Source: Seohaeicola sp024304985
Lineage (GTDB): Bacteria; Pseudomonadota; Alphaproteobacteria; Rhodobacterales; Rhodobacteraceae
Assembly: GCF_028802875.1 (NCBI RefSeq)
Contig: NZ_JARAMP010000012.1
Span: 85,444 to 149,443 of the forward strand
Length of the DNA: 64,000 nucleotides
Direction of reading: 5' to 3'
Shown: positions 26,674 through 34,997 of the stretch, piece by piece
Layout: each line of letters starts with the position of its first letter
Position numbering within the stretch: position 1 is the stretch's first letter
Position numbers and translations under genes: made by a program
The notes under the pieces: model-generated
Database searches by the model: none
Told to the model about the DNA's origin: nothing
What the model saw: only the letters and a program-made list of their open reading frames with translations

Positions 26674-27825
26674 TCAGTCAGGCAATCCGAGAACGGCCTT
26701 GGACAGGATGTTTCGCTGGATCTCGTTCGACCCTCCATAGATCGTCGTCGGTCTGGCCTTGTAGAAACTCGCAAGGACATCGACGCTTACATTGCCGACC
26801 TGAAGCGGGCCGACGGTGCCGCCATCGGGTCCGGCTGCCTCGATCATCAGCTCGGTGATGCGCTGAAAGCACTCGGTCACCCAGATCTTGAGCATCGAGA
26901 CATCGGCGCCCAGCGTTTCGCCGCGCTTCAGTTGGTCGGCGAAACGGGAGTAAAGCGCCGCGTGATCCTCGACATCAAGCGCGGCTTGCGCAAAGCGGTC
27001 GCGGAACACAGGATCGTCAAAAGCGCCACGGCCCCGTGCGAAGCTCTCAAGCTGCCCCAACGCGTTCTGGGCCAGGCTGGGCGAGCCGATGAAGATGCGC
27101 TCGAAGCTCAGGAGCGCCTTGGCCATGGTCCAGCCCTTGTTCAACTCGCCCACGAGGTTTTCGCGGGGTGTACGGGCATTGTCGAAGAAAACCTCGCAAA
27201 ATTCCGTTTCCCCCGAAAGCGTGGTGATCGTGCGCACCTCGACACCCGGTTGATCCATCGGCGCAAGGACAAAGCTGATTCCCTGTTGTTTTTTGGGCGC
27301 GTCCGGATCGGTGCGGACCAGCATGAAGATGTGCGTGGCGTCATGCGCCATCGTGGTCCAGATCTTCTGTCCGTTTATGACAAAGTCGTCGCCGTCAATC
27401 TCTGCGCGTGTGCGCAGGTTGGCCAGATCGGACCCGGCACCGGGTTCCGAATACCCTTGGCACCAGATGTCTTCGCAACTGAGGATTCGCGGCAGCCAAT
27501 AGTTTTTTTGTTTCTGAGTGCCGAACTTGATGATCAGGGGGCCGACCATCTGCACACCCATGTCTCGACCACGATTGACACCCCAGCGCTGCTGCTCTTC
27601 GTAGAAGATCAGCAGCTTGGCGGCATTCAGCCCCATACCGCCGTATTCCGCGGGCCAGGCCGGCGCAACCCATCCCTTGGTGTGCAGCTTGCGATGCCAA
27701 TGTTCAATCTCGGCGAACTTGGGGCGGTGCGGCAGATGGCGCAGCTCTTCGGGGTACTCGGCCTCGAGGAACCCGCGCACCTCTTTGCGGAATTCCGCAT
27801 CGCTCATTGCGTTCCAGTCGGTCAT
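26674..27825 (-). CDS. Acyl-CoA dehydrogenase, long-type subunit
   Basis: 383 residues. The flavin signature GYSEPGAGSDLANLRTRAE and INGQKIWTTMAHDATHIFMLVRT are intact, as is the C-terminal IYGGSNEIQRNILSKAVLGLP. It is coupled by a 4-bp overlap to the 375-residue dehydrogenase upstream, so the two probably form an alpha2beta2 enzyme. In sterol and bile-acid pathways such pairs oxidise bulky or branched side-chain CoA esters; that fits the racemase and aldolase-like genes of the neighbouring operon. Confidence 0.9.
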   Translation of the reverse strand: MTDWNAMSDAEFRKEVRGFLEAEYPEELRHLPHRPKFAEIEHWHRKLHTKGWVAPAWPAEYGGMGLNAAKLLIFYEEQQRWGVNRGRDMGVQMVGPLIIKFGTQKQKNYWLPRILSCEDIWCQGYSEPGAGSDLANLRTRAEIDGDDFVINGQKIWTTMAHDATHIFMLVRTDPDAPKKQQGISFVLAPMDQPGVEVRTITTLSGETEFCEVFFDNARTPRENLVGELNKGWTMAKALLSFERIFIGSPSLAQNALGQLESFARGRGAFDDPVFRDRFAQAALDVEDHAALYSRFADQLKRGETLGADVSMLKIWVTECFQRITELMIEAAGPDGGTVGPLQVGNVSVDVLASFYKARPTTIYGGSNEIQRNILSKAVLGLPD

Positions 27826-28949
27826 TGTGCGGCCCCCTCTTCTTCGCGCGCGTCAAACCAGATCCGACGGTGATAGGCGTCGTCGCCCAGCCAGGCCGAC
27901 AGCACCAGCGCCCGGTTCAGATAAAGCCCGATATCGAATTCATCGGTGTAGCCGACCGCGCCGTGCAGCTGGATGGCGTCGCGGGTGACTTTCCTGGCGG
28001 CCGTGACCGCCCGTGCCTTGGCCCGGCTGGCCAGACGTGCGCGGATACTTGCGTCCGTTTCGCTATCCATCCGCATCAGAACTTCGCGCACTGCGGCCTG
28101 CGCGACCTCGCACATCACGTTCAGGTCGACGGCGCGGTGCTGGATGACCTGGAAGGATCCGATCGGCTTGTCGAACTGCTCGCGCGTCTTGATGTAGTCG
28201 AGCGTAATCTCGAAGGCGCGCTGGCTCAGGCCGACAAGCTCGGCTGCGGCAAGCGCCGTTGCGTCGGCCACAGCCTCGGACAGCGCTCTCTGAACCGCGG
28301 CACCGCAGGCCAGCTCCGCAGCCGGCGTTCCTGAAAAGGAAAGCTCGCCCAAGGAACTGCCATCGGCCTGCGCCCGCCTGGTCGTAACAAGCCCATCCGC
28401 GCTGGCCTCGGCCAGAACCAGAACCGGGCCACCATCTGCTTCGGCTACAACAAGGAAACCCTGCGTTTCTGCCGCGCCAACCACCCAGGCCTTGCCGCCG
28501 GTCAGCTTTCCGTCCGCATACCGGCAGGTCGCATCAGCGGGAGCGCCGCCCGGACCACGTTCCTGCCAGGCAACGGCCAGCGATGCCTCGCCGCCGATAA
28601 GCTGTTCCAGCTTCGGATGCTCCGGGCAAAGGCGGCGCAGAAGGCCTAGGCCAAGACCAATCGTCGCCACGACCGGTTCCGGGGCGATCACGCGGCCGAC
28701 CTCTTCGGCGATAACGCCACCGGCAGCCAGGCCCATGCCAAGCCCCCCTTGTTCTTCGGGCACGGCCACGCCAAAAACACCGGCTTCGGCCAATTTCCGG
28801 ACCATACCCGGGTCAAATTCGCCCCCGGCATCGCGGAGCTTTCGCGACCGTCCACTTCCGCCCGCGCGGTCAAACAGCGTGCGCGCGCTTTCGCGCAGCA
28901 GGCGAAGGTCTTCTTCTTGTTCGCTGGATTGCATATCAACCTGTGTCAT
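27822..28949 (-). CDS. Acyl-CoA dehydrogenase, short-type subunit
   Basis: 375 residues. The N-terminal helices (ESARTLFDRAGG, VPEEQGGLGMGLAAGGVIAEE) and C-terminal helical domain (TREQFDKPIGSFQVIQHRAVDL, LHGAVGYTDEFDIGLYL) are present, while the central FAD-binding region is divergent and lacks a clear SEPGAGSD signature. That is the pattern of the partner subunit in two-chain dehydrogenases. The start may be ATG 28949 (overlapping the MaoC gene by 14 bp) or ATG 28934; neither has a strong ribosome site. Confidence 0.85.
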   Translation of the reverse strand: MTQVDMQSSEQEEDLRLLRESARTLFDRAGGSGRSRKLRDAGGEFDPGMVRKLAEAGVFGVAVPEEQGGLGMGLAAGGVIAEEVGRVIAPEPVVATIGLGLGLLRRLCPEHPKLEQLIGGEASLAVAWQERGPGGAPADATCRYADGKLTGGKAWVVGAAETQGFLVVAEADGGPVLVLAEASADGLVTTRRAQADGSSLGELSFSGTPAAELACGAAVQRALSEAVADATALAAAELVGLSQRAFEITLDYIKTREQFDKPIGSFQVIQHRAVDLNVMCEVAQAAVREVLMRMDSETDASIRARLASRAKARAVTAARKVTRDAIQLHGAVGYTDEFDIGLYLNRALVLSAWLGDDAYHRRIWFDAREEEGAAQ

Positions 28950-29385
28950 TTCGTTTTCGCTTCATCATCAATGGGACGTCAGCTGAAAGAACCACCTCGC
29001 CATTAGGGTTCCTGACGCTGAGCGTATAGTGCAAAACACCTCGATCTGGCTTGCTTTTGGACGGCGTGACCGAGTTGATCGTCATTTCGATATCGAGGGG
29101 TTCATCCGGGCGGACAGGCAGCAGCCAGCGCAGATTCTCGAAGCCCATGCCGCCGATATTGGCCACATTGACCAACAATTCCGTCACGACAGGTTTGAAC
29201 ACCTCAAGCAGGGTCTGAAATCCCGAGGCGATCAGGCTGCCATGTATCGCGGTCGCATAGTCTTCGTCGGTGTGCAGCCGTTGCGGGTCCCACTCCTGGG
29301 CAAAGGCCTTTATGGACTGTGAGCTCATCGGGGCGCTGCGAAAGTGAAAGACCTGGCCCGACTCGAAATCGTCAAGATATTTCAA
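28936..29385 (-). CDS. MaoC-like enoyl-CoA hydratase
   Basis: 149 residues. The short hot-dog chain keeps the hydratase dyad in EWDPQRLHTD (Asp33, His38) and has HGSLIASGFQTLL and ENLRWLLPVRPDEPL, typical of MaoC proteins. It should hydrate the enoyl-CoA made by the two-chain dehydrogenase encoded next. It overlaps the transglutaminase-like gene upstream by 4 bp (ATGA), so the two are translated together. Confidence 0.85.
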   Translation of the reverse strand: MKYLDDFESGQVFHFRSAPMSSQSIKAFAQEWDPQRLHTDEDYATAIHGSLIASGFQTLLEVFKPVVTELLVNVANIGGMGFENLRWLLPVRPDEPLDIEMTINSVTPSKSKPDRGVLHYTLSVRNPNGEVVLSADVPLMMKRKRNDTG

Positions 29386-30101
29386 GTGGCCCCCTCCTTT
29401 GCGAAACCTGAATCATACCCGCTCGAATCTTTGGAGATTCTCACCCGGTTGAACTCTTCCAGTTTCGGGTAGGTTTCCTTGAAGGCCGTCAGGAATTCCG
29501 TCATCGGCGCATCGACATAAAGACCCCGGTCGTTCACATATTCCATGTGGCGCTGGTCTTTCTCGTCGAATTCGTGGAAAAGAGCATCGTGATAGCCGTC
29601 AAAAACCAGAGGCTTGACCCCGAATCTTTCACACAGCTCTATGTTGAAAGCGGGTGTGACCTTATAGGATTCACCACCCAGCCACAGTTGAACATAACCG
29701 TGATAGATAAAGAGATCGGTCCCCATCAGCTCCTGCAGCTTGGGAGTATTCAGGTGGTTGCGCACATCCGCGAATCCCAAAGCGGCGGGGATACCGACGG
29801 CGCGCAGACAGGCCGCAAGTAGGATTGCCTTGGGGACGCAGAAGGCTGCCTCCGCCCCGGCGATCCGGCTGGCACGATAAGAATCTTCATCCAGCGCAAA
29901 ACAATACGGGTCGTAACGGATATCGTCGCGAACCGCTTCGAACAGGCGGATCGCCTTATCTCGATTGGTCGCGTCCACAGGAAGATCGCGCAAAGCCGAT
30001 GTGATGAAACCCTGCACTTCGAGGCTGTCGCTCTCGACAAAGTGCGCGGGCAAGACAAAGCGCGCAGCTTCTGTCGGCAGGTCGTCGTGGGGTTGGGCCA
30101 A
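29382..30101 (-). CDS. Transglutaminase-like protein
   Basis: 239 residues from TTG 30101, chosen because GGAGAGG lies 5 bp upstream and the TCTAACA palindrome sits just before it. The papain-like core is visible: Cys88 in AFCVPKAILLAACLRAVGIPA and His134 in YHGYVQLW. The third catalytic residue, normally Asp, appears as Thr149 in YKVTPAFN. Members of the superfamily hydrolyse or form amide or thioester bonds through a Cys acyl-enzyme. It is the first gene of a beta-oxidation operon, an unusual place. A thioesterase- or acyltransferase-like role on a CoA ester is conceivable but not shown. Confidence 0.75.
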   Translation of the reverse strand: MAQPHDDLPTEAARFVLPAHFVESDSLEVQGFITSALRDLPVDATNRDKAIRLFEAVRDDIRYDPYCFALDEDSYRASRIAGAEAAFCVPKAILLAACLRAVGIPAALGFADVRNHLNTPKLQELMGTDLFIYHGYVQLWLGGESYKVTPAFNIELCERFGVKPLVFDGYHDALFHEFDEKDQRHMEYVNDRGLYVDAPMTEFLTAFKETYPKLEEFNRVRISKDSSGYDSGFAKEGAT

Positions 30102-30119
30102 TGGACCTCTCCATCTTTT

Positions 30120-30135
30120 TCTAACAAATGTTAGA
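30120..30135. promoter_or_regulatory. Regulon palindrome, site 2 of 5
   Basis: TCTAACAAATGTTAGA, perfect 7-bp arms, 19 bp upstream of the TTG start at 30101 and downstream of the racemase stop at 30168. It should control the leftward operon 30101-24612. Confidence 0.75.
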
Positions 30136-30167
30136 TTACAATCTGAAAACCTGCGGGTCAACGAGAT

Positions 30168-31304
30168 TTATTCTGTTTTTCGCAAGTCCTGGCCAAAGCG
30201 GGTATTGTCTTCCCCCAAAGCCGCAGCACGACCGGCCGAAGTTGCCGCACAACGGAATTCCGGAGCAATTGGCAGCGGCAGCGCCGGTACCTCCCGACCA
30301 GAAATGTTCAGCTTCCGCGCGAACACGCCGCGTGCGATAAAATGCGGATCGGCCGCAGCTTCGGCTGGCGTTTTCACGACGGAACAACAACAGTCCGCAG
30401 CGGCCAGCAAAGACTCCCAATGGGTCGAGGGATGGTCGCCCAGACGACGCGCCACTTCCGCAACACTGGCATTGGGGTCGGACCAGTCATCACGAAGCTC
30501 CTGCGGCAGGCCGATGACATCGCAGAACAACTGCCAGAACTTTTCCTCGATCGCCCCGACGGCGATCTGACGGCCGTCCGCCGCGGTATAGAGACGATAG
30601 CGCGCTAGGCCGCCGGTCAGACGGCTGCTGCCGCTTGCGATGTCATTGCCGGCGATCACGCCATCTGCTTGGGCCCAGTAGGCAAAGGCAAACGCCCCCT
30701 CGGACATGGCGATATCCAGATGCGTTCCCTGACCGCTTGCCTGCCGCGCAATCAGGGCCAGCAGGATATTGACCACCGCCGGATAGGTTCCGCCCCCGAT
30801 ATCAGCGACCAACCCGAAGGGCATGGTTGGCTGCTGATCCGGTCCCCGGCTCAGCGACAGAATCCCCGCATCGCCCACATAATTGAGATCGTGCCCGGCA
30901 GTCGAAGCCTTCGGGCCGGTCTGTCCATAACCGGTGATCGAACAATAGATGAGACCGGGATTGATCTCGCGCACGGCCTCGTATCCCAGACCGAGCCGGT
31001 CCATCACTCCGGGGCGAAATTGCTCTACCAGAACATCGGCCTTTTCAAGCAAAGGGCGCAGAACATTCATTGCGCCCTTTGACTTGAGGTCGATTGCCAC
31101 CGACCGCTTGCCGTGATTCAAAACAGCGAAGCCAATGCTCTCCCCGTCTATTTTCGGCGCGGTCAGGCGTGCGTCCTCACCCGTGCCCGGACGCTCGAAC
31201 TTGATAACCTCGGCCCCGGCTTCGGATAACATGAGCGTGGCCATCGGGCCGGGAAGAAGGGTGCTGAAATCCAGCACCAAGATATCCTTGAGCGGCTGTG
31301 TCAT
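30168..31304 (-). CDS. Alpha-methylacyl-CoA racemase (family III CoA-transferase fold)
   Basis: 378 residues from ATG 31304 (GGGAGGGAGG upstream). The signature AGHDLNYVGDAG with His138 and VADIGGG with Asp168, 30 residues apart, matches the His/Asp acid-base pair of alpha-methylacyl-CoA racemases, whereas family III transferases use only the Asp. Other typical parts are LLPGPMATLMLSEAGAEV and EQFRPGVMDRLGLGYEA. The enzyme epimerises 2-methylacyl-CoA so that a stereospecific dehydrogenase can act, as in pristanic acid, isoprenoid and sterol side-chain breakdown. It ends the operon that begins with DUF35 at 33752. This is the best single pointer to a methyl-branched substrate. Confidence 0.78.
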   Translation of the reverse strand: MTQPLKDILVLDFSTLLPGPMATLMLSEAGAEVIKFERPGTGEDARLTAPKIDGESIGFAVLNHGKRSVAIDLKSKGAMNVLRPLLEKADVLVEQFRPGVMDRLGLGYEAVREINPGLIYCSITGYGQTGPKASTAGHDLNYVGDAGILSLSRGPDQQPTMPFGLVADIGGGTYPAVVNILLALIARQASGQGTHLDIAMSEGAFAFAYWAQADGVIAGNDIASGSSRLTGGLARYRLYTAADGRQIAVGAIEEKFWQLFCDVIGLPQELRDDWSDPNASVAEVARRLGDHPSTHWESLLAAADCCCSVVKTPAEAAADPHFIARGVFARKLNISGREVPALPLPIAPEFRCAATSAGRAAALGEDNTRFGQDLRKTE

Positions 31305-31314
31305 CCTCCCTCCC

Positions 31315-32172
31315 TCACGCGAAACGCGCAGCCCCATTGTTTAGAACCACCACGTCGCGGGCCGGGATCGAAGCGCGGAACCGGGCCTCGCCACCCTCTT
31401 CCCAGATCTCAAACCGCACGGTCTCGCCGGGATAGACCGGGGCGGAAAACCGCACGTCCAGCCCGACAAGCCGGGCGGCGTCATAATCGAGCAGCGATTT
31501 GAGGATCGCCCGCGCCGCCAGACCATAGGTCGCAAGGCCGTGCAGGATCGGGCGGTCGAACCCGACCGAACGCGCCACATCCGGGTCGGCATGAAGCGGG
31601 TTCATGTCACCGCTAAGGCGGTAAACCAGCGCCTGGCGCGGCAGTGTTTCGATATCGCAGACATGATCGGGCGCGCGGTCGGGCAAGGCCGCCGGGGCCG
31701 GGCCGGGCCTGTTTTCGCCACCGAACCCACCATCGCCACGGCAGAAGGCCGACATCGCCACGCGAGCCAGCTTTTCGCCGCTATCGGCATTGATGATGTC
31801 GCGGCTCTGGTAGATGACGGCACCTTTGCCCTCGCCCTTGTCGGAAATAAAGTCGATCCGGCTGCGGCCGATGATGTTGCCGTTCACCGGCAGCGGCTTG
31901 TAGATGTCTAGCCATTGTTCACCATGCAGCACCTTCTGCCAGTTCACGCCGGTCTTGGGGTCGCGCAGCCAGAAGCCCGGGTACCCCATCGTGACCGCCA
32001 TTGAGGGAACCGCCCTCAGCCCAGCTTCATAGACAAAGGCCAACTCTTTCCTGTCGGTCGGATCCTCGCCAAACCCGAGGCCGAGCGCATAAAGGATCGT
32101 ATCCCGCTCGGTCAGTGTCTGCTCGATCTCTTCGAAGTCCCAGTTCGATAGCGCGTCGAAATCCAATGGCAT
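31315..32172 (-). CDS. Double hot-dog MaoC hydratase (2-enoyl-CoA hydratase 2 type)
   Basis: 285 residues from ATG 32172 (GGGAGG upstream). The N-terminal half is a degenerate hot-dog domain (FVYEAGLRAVPSMAVTMGYPGF) and the C-terminal half holds the catalytic hydratase 2 motif YRLSGDMNPLHADP (Asp189, His194), with FDRPILHGLATYGLAARA. This is the layout of the hydratase part of peroxisomal multifunctional enzyme 2. It should make the (3R)-hydroxyacyl-CoA used by the thiolase-like protein encoded directly upstream. It sits 10 bp before the racemase gene. Confidence 0.88.
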   Translation of the reverse strand: MPLDFDALSNWDFEEIEQTLTERDTILYALGLGFGEDPTDRKELAFVYEAGLRAVPSMAVTMGYPGFWLRDPKTGVNWQKVLHGEQWLDIYKPLPVNGNIIGRSRIDFISDKGEGKGAVIYQSRDIINADSGEKLARVAMSAFCRGDGGFGGENRPGPAPAALPDRAPDHVCDIETLPRQALVYRLSGDMNPLHADPDVARSVGFDRPILHGLATYGLAARAILKSLLDYDAARLVGLDVRFSAPVYPGETVRFEIWEEGGEARFRASIPARDVVVLNNGAARFA

Positions 32173-32195
32173 GATCTTTCCTCCCTGGTTTGTTC

Positions 32196-33347
32196 TTAGA
32201 GGGTGTTTTGCGAACCCAAGATTGCCGTGACCTGACTGGACAGCACACCGCCGTTCCCATGGGCCAGCGCCAGGTCGACATCCCTCAACTGAATGCCGGG
32301 CGCATCGCCACGGATCTGCCGCGCCGCCTCGATCACGGTGAAAATGCCATACATGCCGGGGTGCACACAGGACAGACCCCCACCATTGGTATTCACCGGC
32401 AAGACCCCGCCCGGCGCGATGCGCCCGCCCTCGACAAAGGCACCGCCCTCGCCCTTGGCACAAAAGCCGAGATCTTCCAGAAACAGGATCGTATTGATGG
32501 TGAACGCATCGTACAGCTCGACCACCTGAATGTCAGCGGGCGACACGCCAGCCGCGTCAAAGGCGCGTGCGCCCGACTCGCGAGCGGCGGTCACGGTGAA
32601 ATCCTTCATCTGCGATATTTGCCGGTGCGAGCTTTCCGCCGCGCTGCCCAAAACGTAAACCGGGGCCTTCGGGAAGTCCTTGGCGCGGTCGGCGCGAACC
32701 ATCACGATCGCCCCGCCGCCATCGGTGACAAGACAACAATCGCGCACCGTCAACGGATCGGCCACCATACGCGCGCCCAAAACATCCTCAAGACTCAGCG
32801 GGCCGCGCTCGAATGCCTCAGGGTTGTGCTGCGCCCAAGCCCGCGCGGCCACGGCCACATCGGCCAGCTGTTCGCGGGTGGTGCCAAATTCATGCATGTG
32901 CCGTGCCGCCGCCATCGCATAGGCGGAAATCGGATAGCGCGGATTATACGGCGCCTCATAGGCGGGCGGGCGCGATGCCGTCACAAGCCTGCCCGACGCG
33001 GTGCGCTGGTTGGAGCCATAAACGATCAGCGCCACATCACACAGGCCGGCCTCCAGCGCCATTGTGGCGGAGGTCAAGTAATTCACGAAGGACGAACCGC
33101 CCGTCATGGTGCCGTCGATGAACCTGGGCTGAATACCCAGATATTCGGCCGCCATCAGCGCCGGCATGCTGTCTTCCATCATGGTGCAGAACAGACCGTC
33201 CACATCAGACAGCTTCAGCCCCGCATCGCCAAGCGCCGCAAGCGCGGATTGCGCCATGACATCATAGGCCGTAAGCCCATGCGCCTCGCCAAAACCCGCG
33301 TGCCCGGTTCCCACAATGGCGGATTTTCCCCGAAGTTTGGGTGTCAT
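32196..33347 (-). CDS. Thiolase-fold protein without catalytic Cys, probable Ltp2-type aldolase
   Basis: 383 residues. As in the protein at 10063-11235, the nucleophile Cys is absent (GTMTGGS at 79-85) and the C-terminal Cys motif is HGNGG at 363, while His329 in HPGMYG and Tyr279 in ELYDAFT are kept. The DUF35 gene lies 3 bp upstream. In Ltp2-type aldolases this combination releases propionyl-CoA or similar from a beta-hydroxyacyl-CoA. Together with racemase and hydratase 2 in the same operon, that gives a complete cleavage cycle for a 2-methyl-branched acyl-CoA. The reaction is inferred. Confidence 0.75.
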   Translation of the reverse strand: MTPKLRGKSAIVGTGHAGFGEAHGLTAYDVMAQSALAALGDAGLKLSDVDGLFCTMMEDSMPALMAAEYLGIQPRFIDGTMTGGSSFVNYLTSATMALEAGLCDVALIVYGSNQRTASGRLVTASRPPAYEAPYNPRYPISAYAMAAARHMHEFGTTREQLADVAVAARAWAQHNPEAFERGPLSLEDVLGARMVADPLTVRDCCLVTDGGGAIVMVRADRAKDFPKAPVYVLGSAAESSHRQISQMKDFTVTAARESGARAFDAAGVSPADIQVVELYDAFTINTILFLEDLGFCAKGEGGAFVEGGRIAPGGVLPVNTNGGGLSCVHPGMYGIFTVIEAARQIRGDAPGIQLRDVDLALAHGNGGVLSSQVTAILGSQNTL

Positions 33348-33350
33348 GGC

Positions 33351-33752
33351 CTATACCTCCGCCGGTTTGAACAACACGGCCGGTTGCCCCTCGGCCCCGC
33401 CCACGAAGGCGGTCACGACCATGTCGATGACAATGTCACGGGGGGCAATGCCCTCGACTCGGCTCATCATCCGAACGCCTTCCTCCAGTTCCACCACGCA
33501 CACGTTATAGTCGCCGCCGCGCTCGAGCTTCTGACGCACGACAGTGGTAGTATGGACCCGGCCCTTACCGCTGGCGGGATGCCAAGAGATCGCGGTCCCA
33601 TGGCAGTGCGGACACAAGACCCTTGGAAAGAAATGATAGGCTCCGCAATCATCGCATCTGGGCAGCACGATCTCTCCGTTTGTCAGCGCGCGTTGGAATA
33701 TCTGGTCTGGTCCTGTGGCGTCCGGCACCGGCATTCTCCTCAAATGGCCCAT
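33351..33752 (-). CDS. DUF35 zinc-ribbon/OB-fold partner protein
   Basis: 133 residues. The zinc ribbon has CDDC and CPHC, followed by an OB-fold (KGRVHTTTVVRQ, VCVVELEEGVRMMSRVEG). It should pair with the thiolase-fold protein encoded 3 bp downstream. ATG 33752 and the in-frame ATG 33734 both have a nearby AGGA or AGGAG at short spacing, so the start is uncertain by 6 codons. It is the first gene of the leftward operon controlled by the palindrome at 33779. Confidence 0.85.
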   Translation of the reverse strand: MGHLRRMPVPDATGPDQIFQRALTNGEIVLPRCDDCGAYHFFPRVLCPHCHGTAISWHPASGKGRVHTTTVVRQKLERGGDYNVCVVELEEGVRMMSRVEGIAPRDIVIDMVVTAFVGGAEGQPAVLFKPAEV

Positions 33753-33778
33753 TCCTGGTTAATCGTATTGATTATGTT

Positions 33779-33794
33779 TCTAACACCTGTTAGA
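33779..33794. promoter_or_regulatory. Regulon palindrome, site 3 of 5
   Basis: TCTAACACCTGTTAGA, perfect arms, midway between the divergent DUF35 (33752) and CoA-transferase (33831) genes. For rightward transcription TTGATT (33768) and TAGATT (33791) stand 17 bp apart with the palindrome over the spacer and -10, the layout expected for a repressor site. Confidence 0.75.
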
Positions 33795-33830
33795 TTCTGT
33801 CAAGCTCCTAGGATCACGTGAGAGAACGCC

Positions 33831-34997
33831 ATGTCAAGTTCAAATTCAGCGCCCCTTTCCGGCAAGCTCGTCATCGCGCTCGAACAGGCGGTGGCGGCGC
33901 CTTTTTGCTCTTCGCGGCTTGCCGATGCCGGTGCGCGGGTGATCAAGGTCGAACGCAAGGGCGTGGGCGATTTCGCGCGCGCCTATGATACTGTTGCCAA
34001 CGGCGAAAGCGCCTATTTTACATGGCTGAACCGGGGCAAGGAATCGGTCGCACTAGACATCAAAGCAGCAGAAGATCGCGATATCCTGCTGAAAATGCTG
34101 GAAAACGCGGATGTGTTCATCCAAAATCTTTTGCCGGGCGCCCTTGCAAAGCTGGGTCTGGATTCGACGACCTTGCGAGAGAAGTTCCCGCGGCTTGTGA
34201 CCTGCGATATCACCGGATACGGTGAAGACGGCCCGATGCGCAACGCCAAGGCTTATGACCTTCTGGTGCAATGCGAAAGCGGCCTGGCATCGGTGACCGG
34301 CACGCCGGACGGTCCGGGGCGGGTTGGCGTGTCGGTCTGCGACATCGCCACGGGCATGACAGCTCATGCCGGGATCTGCGAAGCGCTGATCGGGCGTGAG
34401 CGCTCCGGCACAGGCAGCGGCGTTTCGGTGGCCATGTTCGACGTGATGGCCGACTGGATGTCGGTTCCGCTGCTCTATCACGACTATCTTTCCAAACCGA
34501 CGCCCCGCGTCGGTCTTAACCACACGATGATCTGCCCCTACGGCGCCTATGAGTGCAGGGACGGCCAGCTTATCGTGATAGCCGTACAGCACAGCGGTGA
34601 GTGGGTGAGCTTTTGCGACAACATCCTTGGGGATACCGCCCTGGCAACCGATCCACGTTTTCACGACAACTCGACGCGGCTGCTGAACAAGCCCGCGCTC
34701 GAAGCGCTCATCAAGGCCGTGTTCGCCTCTCATGACCGCGCCGGGATGCTAAAGCGGCTTGACGCGGCGGGCATTGCATACGGGGCGGTGAACGATGTGG
34801 CGTCCCTGTCCGACCACCCCCAACTCGACCGGTCCGTCATCAGCACGCCATCTGGCGAAATCAACGTCCCTGCGCCCCCGATCCGGCGCAGCGTCGGAGA
34901 GACGACACTTGGCCCTTGCCCGGCTTTCGACGCAGACGGCAAAGCCATCCGCACCGAGTTCGACCCTCGTCATAAAACAGGATACGCGCGTAAATGA
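33831..34997 (+). CDS. Family III CoA-transferase (CaiB/BaiF type)
   Basis: 388 residues. The likely aspartyl nucleophile is Asp171 in SVCDIATGM; SRLADAGARVIKVERKG and TGYGEDGPM are typical motifs. There is no AGHDxNY motif, so racemase activity is unlikely. It begins the rightward operon from the palindrome at 33779 and overlaps the next transferase gene by 4 bp. The two could be subunits of a heteromer or act on different acids. Donor and acceptor cannot be read from the sequence. Confidence 0.85.
   Translation: MSSSNSAPLSGKLVIALEQAVAAPFCSSRLADAGARVIKVERKGVGDFARAYDTVANGESAYFTWLNRGKESVALDIKAAEDRDILLKMLENADVFIQNLLPGALAKLGLDSTTLREKFPRLVTCDITGYGEDGPMRNAKAYDLLVQCESGLASVTGTPDGPGRVGVSVCDIATGMTAHAGICEALIGRERSGTGSGVSVAMFDVMADWMSVPLLYHDYLSKPTPRVGLNHTMICPYGAYECRDGQLIVIAVQHSGEWVSFCDNILGDTALATDPRFHDNSTRLLNKPALEALIKAVFASHDRAGMLKRLDAAGIAYGAVNDVASLSDHPQLDRSVISTPSGEINVPAPPIRRSVGETTLGPCPAFDADGKAIRTEFDPRHKTGYARK

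Noticed and set aside
32190..33821. A 543-codon + strand frame across the thiolase-like and DUF35 genes
   Set aside because: Antisense shadow of two genes with clear motifs; it also runs over the divergent promoter.
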